NCBI GenBank assembly: GCA_965199335.1
Contig: CBDAQZ010000003.1
Coordinates: forward strand, 62,001 to 126,000
Origin: CBDAQV01 sp965199335
GTDB taxonomy: Bacteria > Pseudomonadota > Alphaproteobacteria > CALMVH01
Length of the DNA stretch: 64,000 nt
Reading direction: 5' to 3'
The notes beneath the pieces are model-generated. The model was given only the letters and a program-made list of their open reading frames with translations, made no database searches and was not told the origin of the DNA. Position numbers and translations under genes: made by a program. Shown in pieces: positions 17,508-25,780 of the stretch. How positions within the stretch are numbered: position 1 is the stretch's first letter; every line of letters starts with the position of its first letter.

Positions 17508-18231
17508 GCGGGTTCCGTTTCGAGATAAGGCGCTGACCGCCATCGACATGAATGATCTGGCCGGTAACATTGGACGCGGCAAGCAGATATTCGAAAGCGG
17601 CGACGATGTCGGCGATATCGGGCCCCCGCCCCAGCAACGTCTGCGCGCGCAGACGGTCGAAGCGTTCGCCCGACTCGCTGGGGCTGGGCAGCACCAGCCC
17701 GGGCGCGATGCCGCAGACGCGAATGCGCGGTGCCAGCGCGATCGCCAGCATTTCGGTGGCCGCCGCCAGGGCGGACTTGGACACGCCGTAGCTGAAGAAC
17801 CGTGGCGTCGGCGCGGCGACATGGAAGTCCAGCATGTTGACGATCAGCCCCGCCTGCCCGTCCGGCAACTGGCGCGCGAAGGCCTGCGCCAGCAACAGCG
17901 GCGCACGCAGGTTGACGGCATGGTGCCGGTCGATCCCCTCCGCCGTCAGGTCGCCGGCGGTATCGTGTTCGTAGACAGCCGCGTTGTTGACCAGGCACGC
18001 GACCGGTCCGAGTTCGGTACAACGCGCGATAAGGCTGGCAGACTGACCCGCATCGGCCAGGTCGGCCTGCACGGCGACCGCGCGACGGCCCAGCGCCACG
18101 ATATCGTCCACCAGCGTATCAGGAGCGGACGAACGGTAGTGCAGATAGACATCGTGCCCGGCCCTTGCCAGCGAGAAGGCAAGCGCCCGCCCGATCCGTT
18201 TCCCGGCCCCCGTGACCAGCGCGGCGGTCAT
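17500..18231 (-). CDS. SDR-family oxidoreductase, pteridine-reductase-like (FolM type)
   Basis: A 243-residue short-chain dehydrogenase with the NADPH loop TGAGKRIGRA (7-16), NNAA (82-85) and the catalytic Y148-x3-K152. The Arg in the glycine-rich loop (TGxxxRIG) is typical of pteridine reductases and FolM rather than of general SDRs. Direct overlap with folB supports a role reducing dihydrofolate, dihydromonapterin or a related pterin. The catalytic serine position is less clear: the segment before Tyr148 reads LDFHVAAPTPRFFS. Exact substrate is inferred from context. Confidence 0.85.
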   Translation of the reverse strand: MTAALVTGAGKRIGRALAFSLARAGHDVYLHYRSSAPDTLVDDIVALGRRAVAVQADLADAGQSASLIARCTELGPVACLVNNAAVYEHDTAGDLTAEGIDRHHAVNLRAPLLLAQAFARQLPDGQAGLIVNMLDFHVAAPTPRFFSYGVSKSALAAATEMLAIALAPRIRVCGIAPGLVLPSPSESGERFDRLRAQTLLGRGPDIADIVAAFEYLLAASNVTGQIIHVDGGQRLISKRNPHV

Positions 18232-18317
18232 TTTAAATCGCCAATTCGAAGTTCATCGCCTGCTGGTAATTGACTTATGCGCAAAAGGCAAAAAGAGTGG
18301 CGCTGCGACAGGCGATA

Positions 18318-18404
18318 GGGTCCTTGGCGGAATTGGTAGACGCACAAGACTTAAAATCTTGAGTCCGCAAGGACGTGCCGGTTCGATTCCGGCAGGACCC
18401 ACCA
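18318..18404 (+). tRNA. tRNA-Leu (anticodon UAA)
   Basis: A class II tRNA with acceptor stem GGGTCCT (18318-18324) pairing AGGACCC (18394-18400), discriminator A and encoded CCA 18402-18404. The anticodon arm CAAGA-CTTAAAA-TCTTG gives anticodon TAA, reading UUA and UUG. The long variable arm GAGTCCGCAAGGACG and T arm GCCGGTTCGATTCCGGC are intact. Confidence 0.97.
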
Positions 18405-18458
18405 GCCTTCGCTAAAGCTACGGCTCGGCAAGCCGGAATACCAGAGTTGAAAGTTCCA

Positions 18459-19361
18459 ATGCCACGTTCCAGAAATGAAATCGGTATCCTGCTTTCCTTC
18501 GCAGGCTACTCCGCCTGGGTCGCCGCCGACGTCTTCGTCAAGCTGGCGGCCGAGACGTTCACGATCCCGCAGATATTCGCCATGGAATGCACGGTCGGGC
18601 TTTTCCTGATTCCATTCATCGCCCATTTCGATGGCGGCTACAGGCAGCTGGCCAGCAGGCGGCCCTGGTTCCAGCTTTTGTCCTCTGCCCTGGTCGTGTC
18701 GGCGACCGTGTGCGCGATCGCAGGCGTGGTCTACCTGTCGCTGGCGGATTTCTATACCATCGTTTTCACCTCGCCCCTGATCACGACGGTGCTTGGCCGT
18801 GTATTCCTCAAGGAGAGGCCGGACCGCCGCATCTGGCTCGCCACCATCGCGGGCTTCATCGGCGTGATCATCGCCGTGCGCTTTTCCGCTTCGCCGGGGC
18901 ATACGCTGTCCTGGATCGGCATCCTGGTCACCACCGGCACCGCCGTCACTTTTTCCTTCGCCATGCTGCTGGTCCGCGCCGCGCCGGGCGAAACCGATTA
19001 CGCCTTCACCTTCTGGCCTCGCGTGCTGGGTTTTATCTGTTTCGTGACTTTCCTGGTCTGGCAGGGGCACAGCTTCGACTGGCATACACCGCGCCTGATC
19101 TACCCCATCTGCGTCGGAATCATGGGCGCGATGGGCGGGTTCCTGACAAACATATCGCTACGCTATGCCCCGATCGCCATCGTCGCGCCCTATCACTACA
19201 CGCAGATCATCGGCGGCGCATTCATGGGCTACCTGATCTGGCACAACGTACCTGCCGTTTCGGTGATGGTAGGAGCCGTGATCGTGGCGGGTTCGGGCCT
19301 ATTCATCCTGCGGCACCAGAAGCATGCGGCAGACGAGGAATTTACAAGACTTCAGACTTGA
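18459..19361 (+). CDS. EamA/DMT-family transporter
   Basis: From ATG 18459 the protein is 300 residues with ten hydrophobic helices in two EamA repeats (for example ADFYTIVFTSPLITTVLG in the first half and VAPYHYTQIIGGAFMGYLIW in the second). An earlier in-frame start would run into the tRNA and is rejected. This subtype resembles S-adenosylmethionine/riboflavin-type DMT carriers, but the substrate cannot be fixed from sequence. It starts 54 bases after the tRNA-Leu gene. Confidence 0.85.
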   Translation: MPRSRNEIGILLSFAGYSAWVAADVFVKLAAETFTIPQIFAMECTVGLFLIPFIAHFDGGYRQLASRRPWFQLLSSALVVSATVCAIAGVVYLSLADFYTIVFTSPLITTVLGRVFLKERPDRRIWLATIAGFIGVIIAVRFSASPGHTLSWIGILVTTGTAVTFSFAMLLVRAAPGETDYAFTFWPRVLGFICFVTFLVWQGHSFDWHTPRLIYPICVGIMGAMGGFLTNISLRYAPIAIVAPYHYTQIIGGAFMGYLIWHNVPAVSVMVGAVIVAGSGLFILRHQKHAADEEFTRLQT

Positions 19362-19383
19362 AATAATTAAACGTCACGGAAAC

Positions 19384-19404
19384 GGCTCTCGACAGTAAAG
19401 AGCC
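19384..19404 (+). terminator. Possible weak hairpin terminator after the EamA gene
   Basis: GGCTCT and AGAGCC form a six-base stem with a nine-base loop, 22 bases after the transporter stop. There is no clean T-run after it, so it may only slow or stabilise the transcript. Confidence 0.25.
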
Positions 19405-19442
19405 AATGATTTACTATCGATCTTATCCATAAGGAGAAGACG

Positions 19443-20615
19443 ATGCGGGCGCGGATAATCGGTTTGGTGATGGTGGCTCAATTATTCGCCCCATCCGTGC
19501 AAGCCGGATCCACGCCCGATCCGATGCCGACCTTCCGTGCGGCGCTGGAGAAGTTCCGCGATGCGGCGTCCGACACCTGTGCCGGGCCCGGTAATGCATT
19601 CGAGGCAGGCAACAACGAGCGCGGTATCTTCGGTCCTGCGCGAAACGTAGTTCTTACAGGGATGAACGCCAGTTCCAACCCCGAAAAGGATATAGCTCCC
19701 ATCCTCCAAACCCTTGTCGACGCCAGCAAGGACATCAATGCCGCCTGGCCTGATGAAAGTCGTTTCCACTACAAACTTTTCCGTTTCCCTTCGCTATTCG
19801 TCGTTCAGATAAGTTTTCGCGACAAGGAGCAGTTCTTCGCCTTGGGCAAGCCCGCCAAGCCACAATACGGAAAAGCCTGGATCAATGCCGGAGAATCCAT
19901 CTTCGAGGACCAGCCCAGGGGGCAACATGTCGAAATTACACCCTTGAAATCGGCGGCGGATGGAAAGCCCCGCTTCCTGACAACGTTGACATGGGATGGG
20001 TGTGCGGGAAATACGATCGGCGTGAAATATGAGGTCTATGAATGGAATGTAGGTGAAGGCACTGCGCTCGATACCCTCTTGTCGCAGCACGGTGTGCTGA
20101 ATCTCGTCGATTACGAGGAGGTAACGGAAACCGATTCATCCGGCAAACCTTCTGGCAAGGCCCGCTTTTCATCTGTAGGCAAACTGACAGTATCGGATAG
20201 CCGTCTTTCCCTTCCCTATTGCGAGTTCAGTTCCGTCGATTGGTGGGACTATGCAACCTTGTGCTACCTCGACACTTACGACCTGTCGCCGAACGGAATC
20301 CGGTATGTTTCGACCCAGATCAACCGTCCCGATTTCAACACTGTTGCCAAGGTAACCGAATACGCGCATCGGCACGATATACAGGCGCTGGCCGGCTATA
20401 CAACGACGGAAACCCTGGCGCGGCAGCTCGTGACCGCTATGTCAGCCGATACAATGCGCGCGGACATGGGGTATGCCGTAAAACACGTTTCCTCCTCAAA
20501 GGAAATCCTGTTTCCGGCAGAGGAAGGCTCGGGCGCGTCCTTCACGCTGGAGAAGATAAATGACCGCTGGCTGGTCGACGGCTTCAAGGAACAGTCCTGC
20601 GACAGTCAGCACTAA
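19443..20615 (+). CDS. Secreted protein of unknown function, 390 residues
   Basis: ATG 19443 is preceded by a strong AAGGAGA site (19431-19437). Residues 1-22 form a Sec signal peptide (MRARIIGLVMVAQLFAPSVQA). The mature protein has few cysteines, no membrane helix, and mixed alpha/beta composition; residues 230-270 and the last 40 residues look like separate strands-rich parts. I recognise no family. It is probably periplasmic. Its stop abuts the convergent PPOX-family gene with no spacer. Confidence 0.7.
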   Translation: MRARIIGLVMVAQLFAPSVQAGSTPDPMPTFRAALEKFRDAASDTCAGPGNAFEAGNNERGIFGPARNVVLTGMNASSNPEKDIAPILQTLVDASKDINAAWPDESRFHYKLFRFPSLFVVQISFRDKEQFFALGKPAKPQYGKAWINAGESIFEDQPRGQHVEITPLKSAADGKPRFLTTLTWDGCAGNTIGVKYEVYEWNVGEGTALDTLLSQHGVLNLVDYEEVTETDSSGKPSGKARFSSVGKLTVSDSRLSLPYCEFSSVDWWDYATLCYLDTYDLSPNGIRYVSTQINRPDFNTVAKVTEYAHRHDIQALAGYTTTETLARQLVTAMSADTMRADMGYAVKHVSSSKEILFPAEEGSGASFTLEKINDRWLVDGFKEQSCDSQH

Positions 20616-21119
20616 TCAGGCGAAGTTAAGCTTCTTATTCTCGCCAAGACCGCTGTAATCGCCTGAGATCGCCGCCTTCGCAATCCCGAAAGCCTGCACC
20701 ATCTTACTGGAAGGACCGTCCCAGAACTCGGCCTTGCTGACGGTGACCTTCAACAGCGCCAGGTCGGGATCGTCTATGCCGTTCGCGAACCACAGCTTGG
20801 TCATCGGGGTCCACAATTCCTCCGCCTTGGCGCGGTCGCGTACCAGTTCGGCCTTGCCGGAAATCGATACGTAGCTTTGCTTGTCGGGATCGGCGTAGCT
20901 CACATTGACCTCCTGCGAGGTTTCGACCTCCTCGACCTTGTGCGAGCTGGCATGGGTGAAGAACCACAGCGTGCCATCGAACTCGTCCGCTTGCTTGTTG
21001 GCCATCGGACGGGACCGCAGCGATCCATCCTCGTCGGTCGTGGTCAGCATCGCGAACTTGATGTGCCTGATCATGTCGAACAGGTGCTTTGCATCTTCGT
21101 GATAGGTTTCGATGGCCAT
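20616..21119 (-). CDS. Pyridoxamine 5'-phosphate oxidase-like protein (general stress protein 26 family)
   Basis: A 167-residue split-barrel FMN-binding protein. AMLTTTDEDGSLRSRPM near 23-39 and FFTHASSHKVEEVE near 53-66 match the COG3871 'general stress protein 26' group rather than PdxH. Members bind FMN or related flavins and are induced by stress; catalysis is often unknown. The protein has its own start ATG 21119 and converges on the secreted unknown. Confidence 0.85.
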   Translation of the reverse strand: MAIETYHEDAKHLFDMIRHIKFAMLTTTDEDGSLRSRPMANKQADEFDGTLWFFTHASSHKVEEVETSQEVNVSYADPDKQSYVSISGKAELVRDRAKAEELWTPMTKLWFANGIDDPDLALLKVTVSKAEFWDGPSSKMVQAFGIAKAAISGDYSGLGENKKLNFA

Positions 21120-21215
21120 TGCATGTCTCCGATATATTGATGCTAGAACGTCGCAACGGCGAAGGTGTTCCTGATGCTGATCCGTGTAAGGTATATGAAA
21201 CAGGGAGATTCTTGC

Positions 21216-21881
21216 ATGCGTAGACTTTTGCTAGCCGCCAGCGCCATCGCGCTTCTGGGCACATCCGCAGCCTGGGCGCAGGAACAGCCGATCGCGCCCG
21301 GACCGCCGATTCCCGGCGCGCCGGTCACCAGTGCGCAGGAGCCGGTAACCGCTCCGGGTCCTGCCGGCCTGCCCCCCGGGGCTGCCCAGGCGCCGACCAT
21401 GTACGCGGCCAAGAGCGCGAACATCCGCGCCGGCGCTGGCAAGGCCTACAGCGTGATCGGCAAGCTGCACGTCAACGACGCCGTCCAGATCGTAGGTCCC
21501 GTGCCGGGCAACCCGAGCTGGTATCAGCTGGCGTCGGGCGGTTTCGTGTCGGCCACGACGCTGAGCCCCACCCCTGTGGCCATCGTGCGCCGTGCGCCTG
21601 TGGTGGTGCAGAACGTGCCGCCGCCATCAGCCGCCTATTATCCCGTCGGCGCGTGCGAACCCTATAGCCGGGTCGTGAACATCGGCGGCAATCCGCACCA
21701 GCTCGACGGGACGGCTTGCAAGCAGCCTGACGGCACATGGCGCATCCAGAACTATGGCGTGCCGACCCCCGTGGTCGCCCCCGCGCCCGTCTATGTCGCG
21801 CCCGCCCCGCTGGTCTACGGCCCACCGCCGCCACCGCCGGTTTATTACGAACACCGGCACGATCCGTACTGGCGATACTAA
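21216..21881 (+). CDS. Secreted SH3-domain protein with surface-antigen-like C-terminus
   Basis: From ATG 21216 (GGGAG site at 21203-21207) a 221-residue protein begins with a clear signal peptide ending AAWAQ. A Pro-rich spacer is followed by a bacterial SH3 domain (about 65-115: ANIRAGAGKAYSVIGKL ... WYQLASGGFVSA). Residues ~145-180 contain CEPYSRVVNIGGNPHQLDG and CKQPDGTWRI, closely resembling the conserved C-terminal motif of the rickettsial 17-kDa surface-antigen family. A Pro/Val-rich tail ends the protein. It probably binds the cell wall or envelope. Start at 21165 was rejected because the signal peptide begins at 21216. Confidence 0.8.
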   Translation: MRRLLLAASAIALLGTSAAWAQEQPIAPGPPIPGAPVTSAQEPVTAPGPAGLPPGAAQAPTMYAAKSANIRAGAGKAYSVIGKLHVNDAVQIVGPVPGNPSWYQLASGGFVSATTLSPTPVAIVRRAPVVVQNVPPPSAAYYPVGACEPYSRVVNIGGNPHQLDGTACKQPDGTWRIQNYGVPTPVVAPAPVYVAPAPLVYGPPPPPPVYYEHRHDPYWRY

Positions 21882-21890
21882 AGGGAGTTT

Positions 21891-21974
21891 GTCATTCCGG
21901 TGCGCGCGCCGGAATCCATTGGCTGGCGATACAGCACATGGATTCCGGCTGCACTGCGCGCATGACGGAATGAC
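21891..21974. repeat. Palindromic dispersed repeat, element 1
   Basis: GTCATTCCG at 21891-21899 mirrors CGGAATGAC at 21966-21974, with internal inverted pairs ATCCAT/ATGGAT and a CCGG...CCGG hairpin. It lies between the SH3-protein stop and the sspB stop, so it could form a bidirectional terminator. The same core appears in element 2 near 22550. Confidence 0.8.
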
Positions 21975-21990
21975 AGCTAATTGATAAGGC

Positions 21991-22464
21991 TTATTTACGC
22001 CGGAACTGGTCCAGGGATACGACTTCGCCGCTTTTCTCGCCGCCGGATTTCTTGTCCTTGGCGTCGGGTTTCTTCTCTTCCGGCTCGTCCTCGTCCATCT
22101 CGTCTTCCTCCACGCTTTCGAACTGAAGCGCGAAGTTGACGGAGGGGTCGGCGAATACCGTGATAGCGTCGAACGGCACGACCAGCCGCTCCGGCGCATT
22201 GTTGAATTTCAGAGTGACGTTGAACGTCTTGTCCCCGATCTCCAGGTCCCAGTACTGGAACTGCAGCACGATCGTCATCTCGTCCGGGTAACGTTCACGC
22301 AGCGAGTCCGGCACTTCCGACAGTGGATGGTCGGTGCGAAAGGTGATGAAGAAATGGTGGTTGCCCGCCAGCCCGTTCGACGCGACGTTGTTAAGCACCC
22401 GCCGCACCACGCTGCGCAGGGCTTCCTCCACGATCACATCGTAACGCATCAGATCTTTGGACAT
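21991..22464 (-). CDS. sspB: ClpXP adaptor SspB (alphaproteobacterial type)
   Basis: A 157-residue protein with the SspB fold in residues 1-115 (RYDVIVEEALRSVVRRVL at the start, FNNAPERLVVPFDAIT in the middle), an acidic linker and the C-terminal ClpX-binding tail VVSLDQFRRK. SspB tethers ssrA-tagged proteins to ClpXP for degradation. The tmRNA gene that makes the tag lies about 180 bases upstream on the same strand, a neat functional pairing. Full length. Confidence 0.95.
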   Translation of the reverse strand: MSKDLMRYDVIVEEALRSVVRRVLNNVASNGLAGNHHFFITFRTDHPLSEVPDSLRERYPDEMTIVLQFQYWDLEIGDKTFNVTLKFNNAPERLVVPFDAITVFADPSVNFALQFESVEEDEMDEDEPEEKKPDAKDKKSGGEKSGEVVSLDQFRRK

Positions 22465-22549
22465 GGGTATTATGGGCCGTCAGAGGTCAGGTAATGAACG
22501 ATACTACCCGCCAGAAGGTAAAGGAAATCATTTCTGATTCGCCTATTAT

Positions 22550-22619
22550 CGCCATGCGGGCGAAGGCCCGCGATCCATCTTCCGCTGGAATGGATTCCGG
22601 CCCAGCGGCCGGAATGACA
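22550..22619. repeat. Palindromic dispersed repeat, element 2
   Basis: Two hairpins: GCGGGC/GCCCGC (22556-22571) and TTCCGGCC/GGCCGGAA (22595-22614), joined by ATCCAT...ATGGAT. It shares ATGGATTCCGG and CGGAATGACA with element 1 on the other side of sspB, so the two are members of one REP-like family. It lies between sspB and the tmRNA 3' end. Confidence 0.75.
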
Positions 22620-22640
22620 ATACGACTGGCAAAATTAAGT

Positions 22641-22906
22641 GGAGGGGCTTCTGTTGCCCGGTGCCCCTCCGAACCGCGCTACCTAATTCCTTAGGCGGCG
22701 AGAGCTACGACGTCCTCGCGGACGTTATCGTTTGCATCTAAAGTAAGCCCGATAACGGCGGTACAATGCCGAGCAAAAACTGAACCTTTACTACGCGCGT
22801 CGATCCTGGCTCGCCCCCATGATGCCCCTCCCGGTGGGGAGAGGAGAATGGTGGAGGCGCCGGGCACTGCCCCCGGGTCCGCAACGCTTATTCCAATCAG
22901 CGTTTA
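22641..22906 (-). ncRNA. ssrA: tmRNA, circularly permuted two-piece form
   Basis: Read on the minus strand, the acceptor piece comes first (about 22906-22849): an AACGCT/AGCGTT helix, a T-arm-like CCGGG-loop-CCCGG and 3' CGCCTCCACCA. A ~30-base spacer follows. The coding piece starts GGGGGCG at 22818, which pairs with CGCCTCC of the acceptor piece (one G-U pair). The tag frame at 22735-22691 gives ANDNVREDVVALAA then TAA, with GCA as resume codon. A GGAGGGGC/GCCCCTCC hairpin ends the coding piece near 22641. tmRNA rescues stalled ribosomes and marks the product for ClpXP. The T-loop is GGCAGTG, which deviates from TTCGATT; I recall similar loops in alpha-type tmRNAs but could not check. Exact piece ends are approximate. 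Confidence 0.95.
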
Positions 22907-22972
22907 TTGCCATAGCCGGACGAACCGGCGTATCTAATATAGCAATTCCATTCCTTCAGCGCCAGAGGCTTG

Positions 22973-23914
22973 ATGCAGTTAACTACAGAACAGCGTGCCG
23001 AAATCGACCAGCAGCGCGCCGCCCGTACCCAGACCCTGCGCCCCAGCGTACCGGCGCTGGAGGAAATCCTGTACGAGCCGCTGCCGGTCCTGGATCATGG
23101 CTTCGTACGCGTGATCGACTATATGGGCGACGATTCGGCCATCGTGCAGGCGGCGCGGGTCTCCTACGGCAAGGGCACCAAGAAGCTGAGCGACGACGCC
23201 AGCCTGATCAATTACCTGATGCGCCACTGGCATTCGACCCCGTTCGAGATGTGCGAGATCAAGTACCACGTGAAGCTGCCGATCTTCGTCGCCCGGCAAT
23301 GGATTCGCCATCGCACCGCCAACGTGAACGAATATTCGGCGCGCTATTCGATCCTGGACAACGAATTCTACGTGCCGACCCCGGACCATCTGGCGGCCCA
23401 GGCCGCCAGCAACCGCCAGGGACGCGGCGAGGTACTGCAGGGGGAGGAAGCGGCGAAGGTCATGGACATGCTGCGCGAGGATGCCGACCGCTGCTACCGC
23501 AACTACAGCTGGATGCTGAACGAGAACGAGGAAGATCCCGGCCGCCAGGGCCTGGCGCGCGAACTGGCGCGGATCAACCTGACGCTTGGCACCTATACGC
23601 AGTGGTACTGGAAGACCGACCTGCACAATTTGATGCATTTCCTGCGGCTGCGTGCCGACGCGCACGCGCAGTACGAAATCCGCGTCTATGCCGATGCGAT
23701 GCTGGACACTCTGAAACGCTGGGTGCCGGCTACCTATGCCGCGTTCGAGGATTACCGCCTGGGCGCGACGACATTCTCGGCCAAGGCGATGGAGACGCTG
23801 CGGCGCATGCTGAGCGGCGAGACGGTATCCCAGGAAGCCAGCGGCATGTCGGGCCGCGAGTGGCGCGAGTTCAACGAGCAGCTGGGGGTGGAAAAGACGG
23901 GCAAGGCGGCATGA
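22973..23914 (+). CDS. thyX: Flavin-dependent thymidylate synthase
   Basis: ThyX makes dTMP from dUMP with FAD, NADPH and methylenetetrahydrofolate. The signature RHRx7S is present (R112-H113-R114, S122), in the context RHRTANVNEYSARY. At 313 residues it matches the long alphaproteobacterial ThyX. ATG 22973 follows AGAGG at 22964-22968; the TTG just before is unlikely. The stop TGA overlaps the ATG of the next gene by four bases. It is divergent from the tmRNA gene. Confidence 0.96.
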   Translation: MQLTTEQRAEIDQQRAARTQTLRPSVPALEEILYEPLPVLDHGFVRVIDYMGDDSAIVQAARVSYGKGTKKLSDDASLINYLMRHWHSTPFEMCEIKYHVKLPIFVARQWIRHRTANVNEYSARYSILDNEFYVPTPDHLAAQAASNRQGRGEVLQGEEAAKVMDMLREDADRCYRNYSWMLNENEEDPGRQGLARELARINLTLGTYTQWYWKTDLHNLMHFLRLRADAHAQYEIRVYADAMLDTLKRWVPATYAAFEDYRLGATTFSAKAMETLRRMLSGETVSQEASGMSGREWREFNEQLGVEKTGKAA

Positions 23915-24756
23915 GCGACACCTACGGGACGATAGCCCGGCAACGACGGCTGCCGGTATTTCTTACCCTGCGCCGCGCGGCCCAGCTGATGTGGATACAT
24001 CGCAAGCTGCAGTTTCACCTTGCCGTGCCTCCCGTTCTGCTTCTGGCCGCCGTCGCCGCACTGGCCACCGACAAGCTGGCGGGCGCGAAGCCCGAGCAGG
24101 TCGCCGACATCCTGAAGGGCATTCCCGCCGGTCACTGGCTGCCGTGGATCGCCGCCGGGCTGGCGGGAATAGTGCTGCTGCTGATGTTCAGCGTCAGCTG
24201 GCGGCGGTACCTGCTGCTGGACATACCGCCGGCCGCCGTGATCGTCGCCAGGCCGTTCCGTCGCTACCTGGTCATGTTCGTGATCGCCTATTTCGGCGTC
24301 ACCTTTGCCGGCATGATCCTGATGAATATCCTGCTGGGACTATTGCAGCTTGGCAGCGGCAAGGATGCGTTCGCCCTGCCGGTGATAAGCGCGCTGTGCA
24401 TGCTGCTGTCCATGGTCACGGCCATGTTCCTGGTGGTTCGCTACATCCTGCTGTTCACCGCCAGTACGGTCGAGAATTACACGATGACCTTTCGCGAAGC
24501 CGGTGCCTTCATGAAAGGCAACGTACTGCGCTACGGTACTACTTGGGCGCTGGCGATACTGGGTGTCAATTTCCTCAATAACGTACTGTCGGAGATCGAC
24601 GGCGCGCTGTTCGCGCCCGGCAATCTGTTTGGATCGATCGTGATGGGCCTGATCACGGCCGCGACGATGTTCGCCAGCTGCTCGCTGACCTCCTCGATCG
24701 CGGCGCTGGCCTATGATTTCCTGGTCAATGGCGGGGGGCCGGACAGCACGCGATGA
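23911..24756 (+). CDS. Polytopic membrane protein, paralogue 1
   Basis: Starting at ATG 23911 inside the thyX stop (ATGA overlap), the 281-residue protein has six or more hydrophobic segments, the first near residues 38-56. It shares with the next gene a motif SWRR[YH]LLL after the second helix, then a FREAGAFMKGNVL-type amphipathic segment after the fourth. The overall plan is that of the glycerophosphoryl-type 'DUF975/YciC-like' membrane proteins, but I do not recognise a specific family. A longer open frame upstream spans the tmRNA and is spurious. Confidence 0.75.
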   Translation: MSDTYGTIARQRRLPVFLTLRRAAQLMWIHRKLQFHLAVPPVLLLAAVAALATDKLAGAKPEQVADILKGIPAGHWLPWIAAGLAGIVLLLMFSVSWRRYLLLDIPPAAVIVARPFRRYLVMFVIAYFGVTFAGMILMNILLGLLQLGSGKDAFALPVISALCMLLSMVTAMFLVVRYILLFTASTVENYTMTFREAGAFMKGNVLRYGTTWALAILGVNFLNNVLSEIDGALFAPGNLFGSIVMGLITAATMFASCSLTSSIAALAYDFLVNGGGPDSTR

Positions 24757-24837
24757 AGGGCGACTTGCTCTATAAATCGCTTGTGCTTTCCAAGAGCCCT
24801 CAGCAGATTACGTGAACACTATCGCCGGAATGGACAC

Positions 24838-25716
24838 ATGAACCCCACTGCTGAGCCGATCGCCGCATCGCTTAATCCTGTCGTCGTGGCATCTTCGGGG
24901 CTGTCCTATCTCTGGGCCAATCGTGTCGCTTTCCTGAAAGTCGTCGCTATCCCGGCCATAGCACTTGGCGTGGCCACCGGCTACATGCCGCATCCGGCAA
25001 ACCCCGGCGATGTCGATCCCACGGCCACTCTGGTCGCTGCCCTGGCCGGCATGCTTGGTCTTCTCGTCGGGCTTTCCTTCACCGTTTCATGGCGCAGGCA
25101 TCTGCTGCTGGGCACGAAACCGGGCATCATCTATTTCGACGCGCCGTACTGGAATTATTTCGGGACGTTCCTGCTGCTCAGCCTCGTCTACGGGTTGATT
25201 GCGACGGTCTGTTACATCCCCGCCAGTATTGTCGTCGCGCCCCTGTTGTCCAAGATGGTCGTGTTGCCGCCCGGCGGCGTCGCCGGCAACGATATCCCCA
25301 AGATCGACCCCAGCCTGGTGTCGGACGGTCAGTGGGTCGTGATTACGATTCTGCTGGTTATGCCTCTGGTACCTCCTTTCTGGTGGATGATCCGCCGTAT
25401 CATCGTGCTGTCGGCCCGCGCCGCAGGCGACATGGAAATGACATGGAAGCAGGCATCGACACTGATGCGCGGCAAGGTTCTGGGTTATTGCGGCGCATGG
25501 TTCCTGACCTGCGCGCTGTTTCTGCTCGTGGAAGTCGCCGGATATGCGCTGATATACAGAAGCGGCGCCGGCATACTTCCCATGCCGCTCAATATTGCCG
25601 TCTCGATCGCCTACCAGTTCGCGGCCTTTGCCGTTATGGCCTGCGCCAGCTATGTCAGCGCGACCTACTACAGCCATCTGACCGGCAGGGTCCACGACGA
25701 GCCGGTGTTTTTGTAA
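24838..25716 (+). CDS. Polytopic membrane protein, paralogue 2
   Basis: A 292-residue membrane protein from ATG 24838 with about six helices. It carries the motif SWRRHLLLG and an EMTWKQASTLMRGKVL segment at the same relative positions as the preceding protein, so the two are diverged tandem duplicates. Residues ~135-185 form a long loop rich in Pro, Gly and Asp before helix five. Function unknown. Separated by 81 bases from paralogue 1, likely one operon with thyX. Confidence 0.75.
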   Translation: MNPTAEPIAASLNPVVVASSGLSYLWANRVAFLKVVAIPAIALGVATGYMPHPANPGDVDPTATLVAALAGMLGLLVGLSFTVSWRRHLLLGTKPGIIYFDAPYWNYFGTFLLLSLVYGLIATVCYIPASIVVAPLLSKMVVLPPGGVAGNDIPKIDPSLVSDGQWVVITILLVMPLVPPFWWMIRRIIVLSARAAGDMEMTWKQASTLMRGKVLGYCGAWFLTCALFLLVEVAGYALIYRSGAGILPMPLNIAVSIAYQFAAFAVMACASYVSATYYSHLTGRVHDEPVFL

Positions 25717-25780
25717 AACCGGTTGCCATGATTAAGAAAGTATGAAATTCTCGATTTGGCTTTGAACCAAGGAGAGAGTT

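Noticed and set aside
18375..18458. Earlier start for the second EamA gene
   Set aside because: It would lie inside the tRNA-Leu gene; the ATG at 18459 begins the real protein.
22494..22694. 66-codon frame whose start vaguely resembles a glutaredoxin N-terminus
   Set aside because: Only about 17 residues resemble anything, and the rest is the palindromic repeat and the tmRNA 3' end.
22819..23910. Upstream extension of the first membrane paralogue through thyX and into the tmRNA spacer
   Set aside because: The true start is ATG 23911 overlapping the thyX stop; the upstream part is the wrong frame of thyX.
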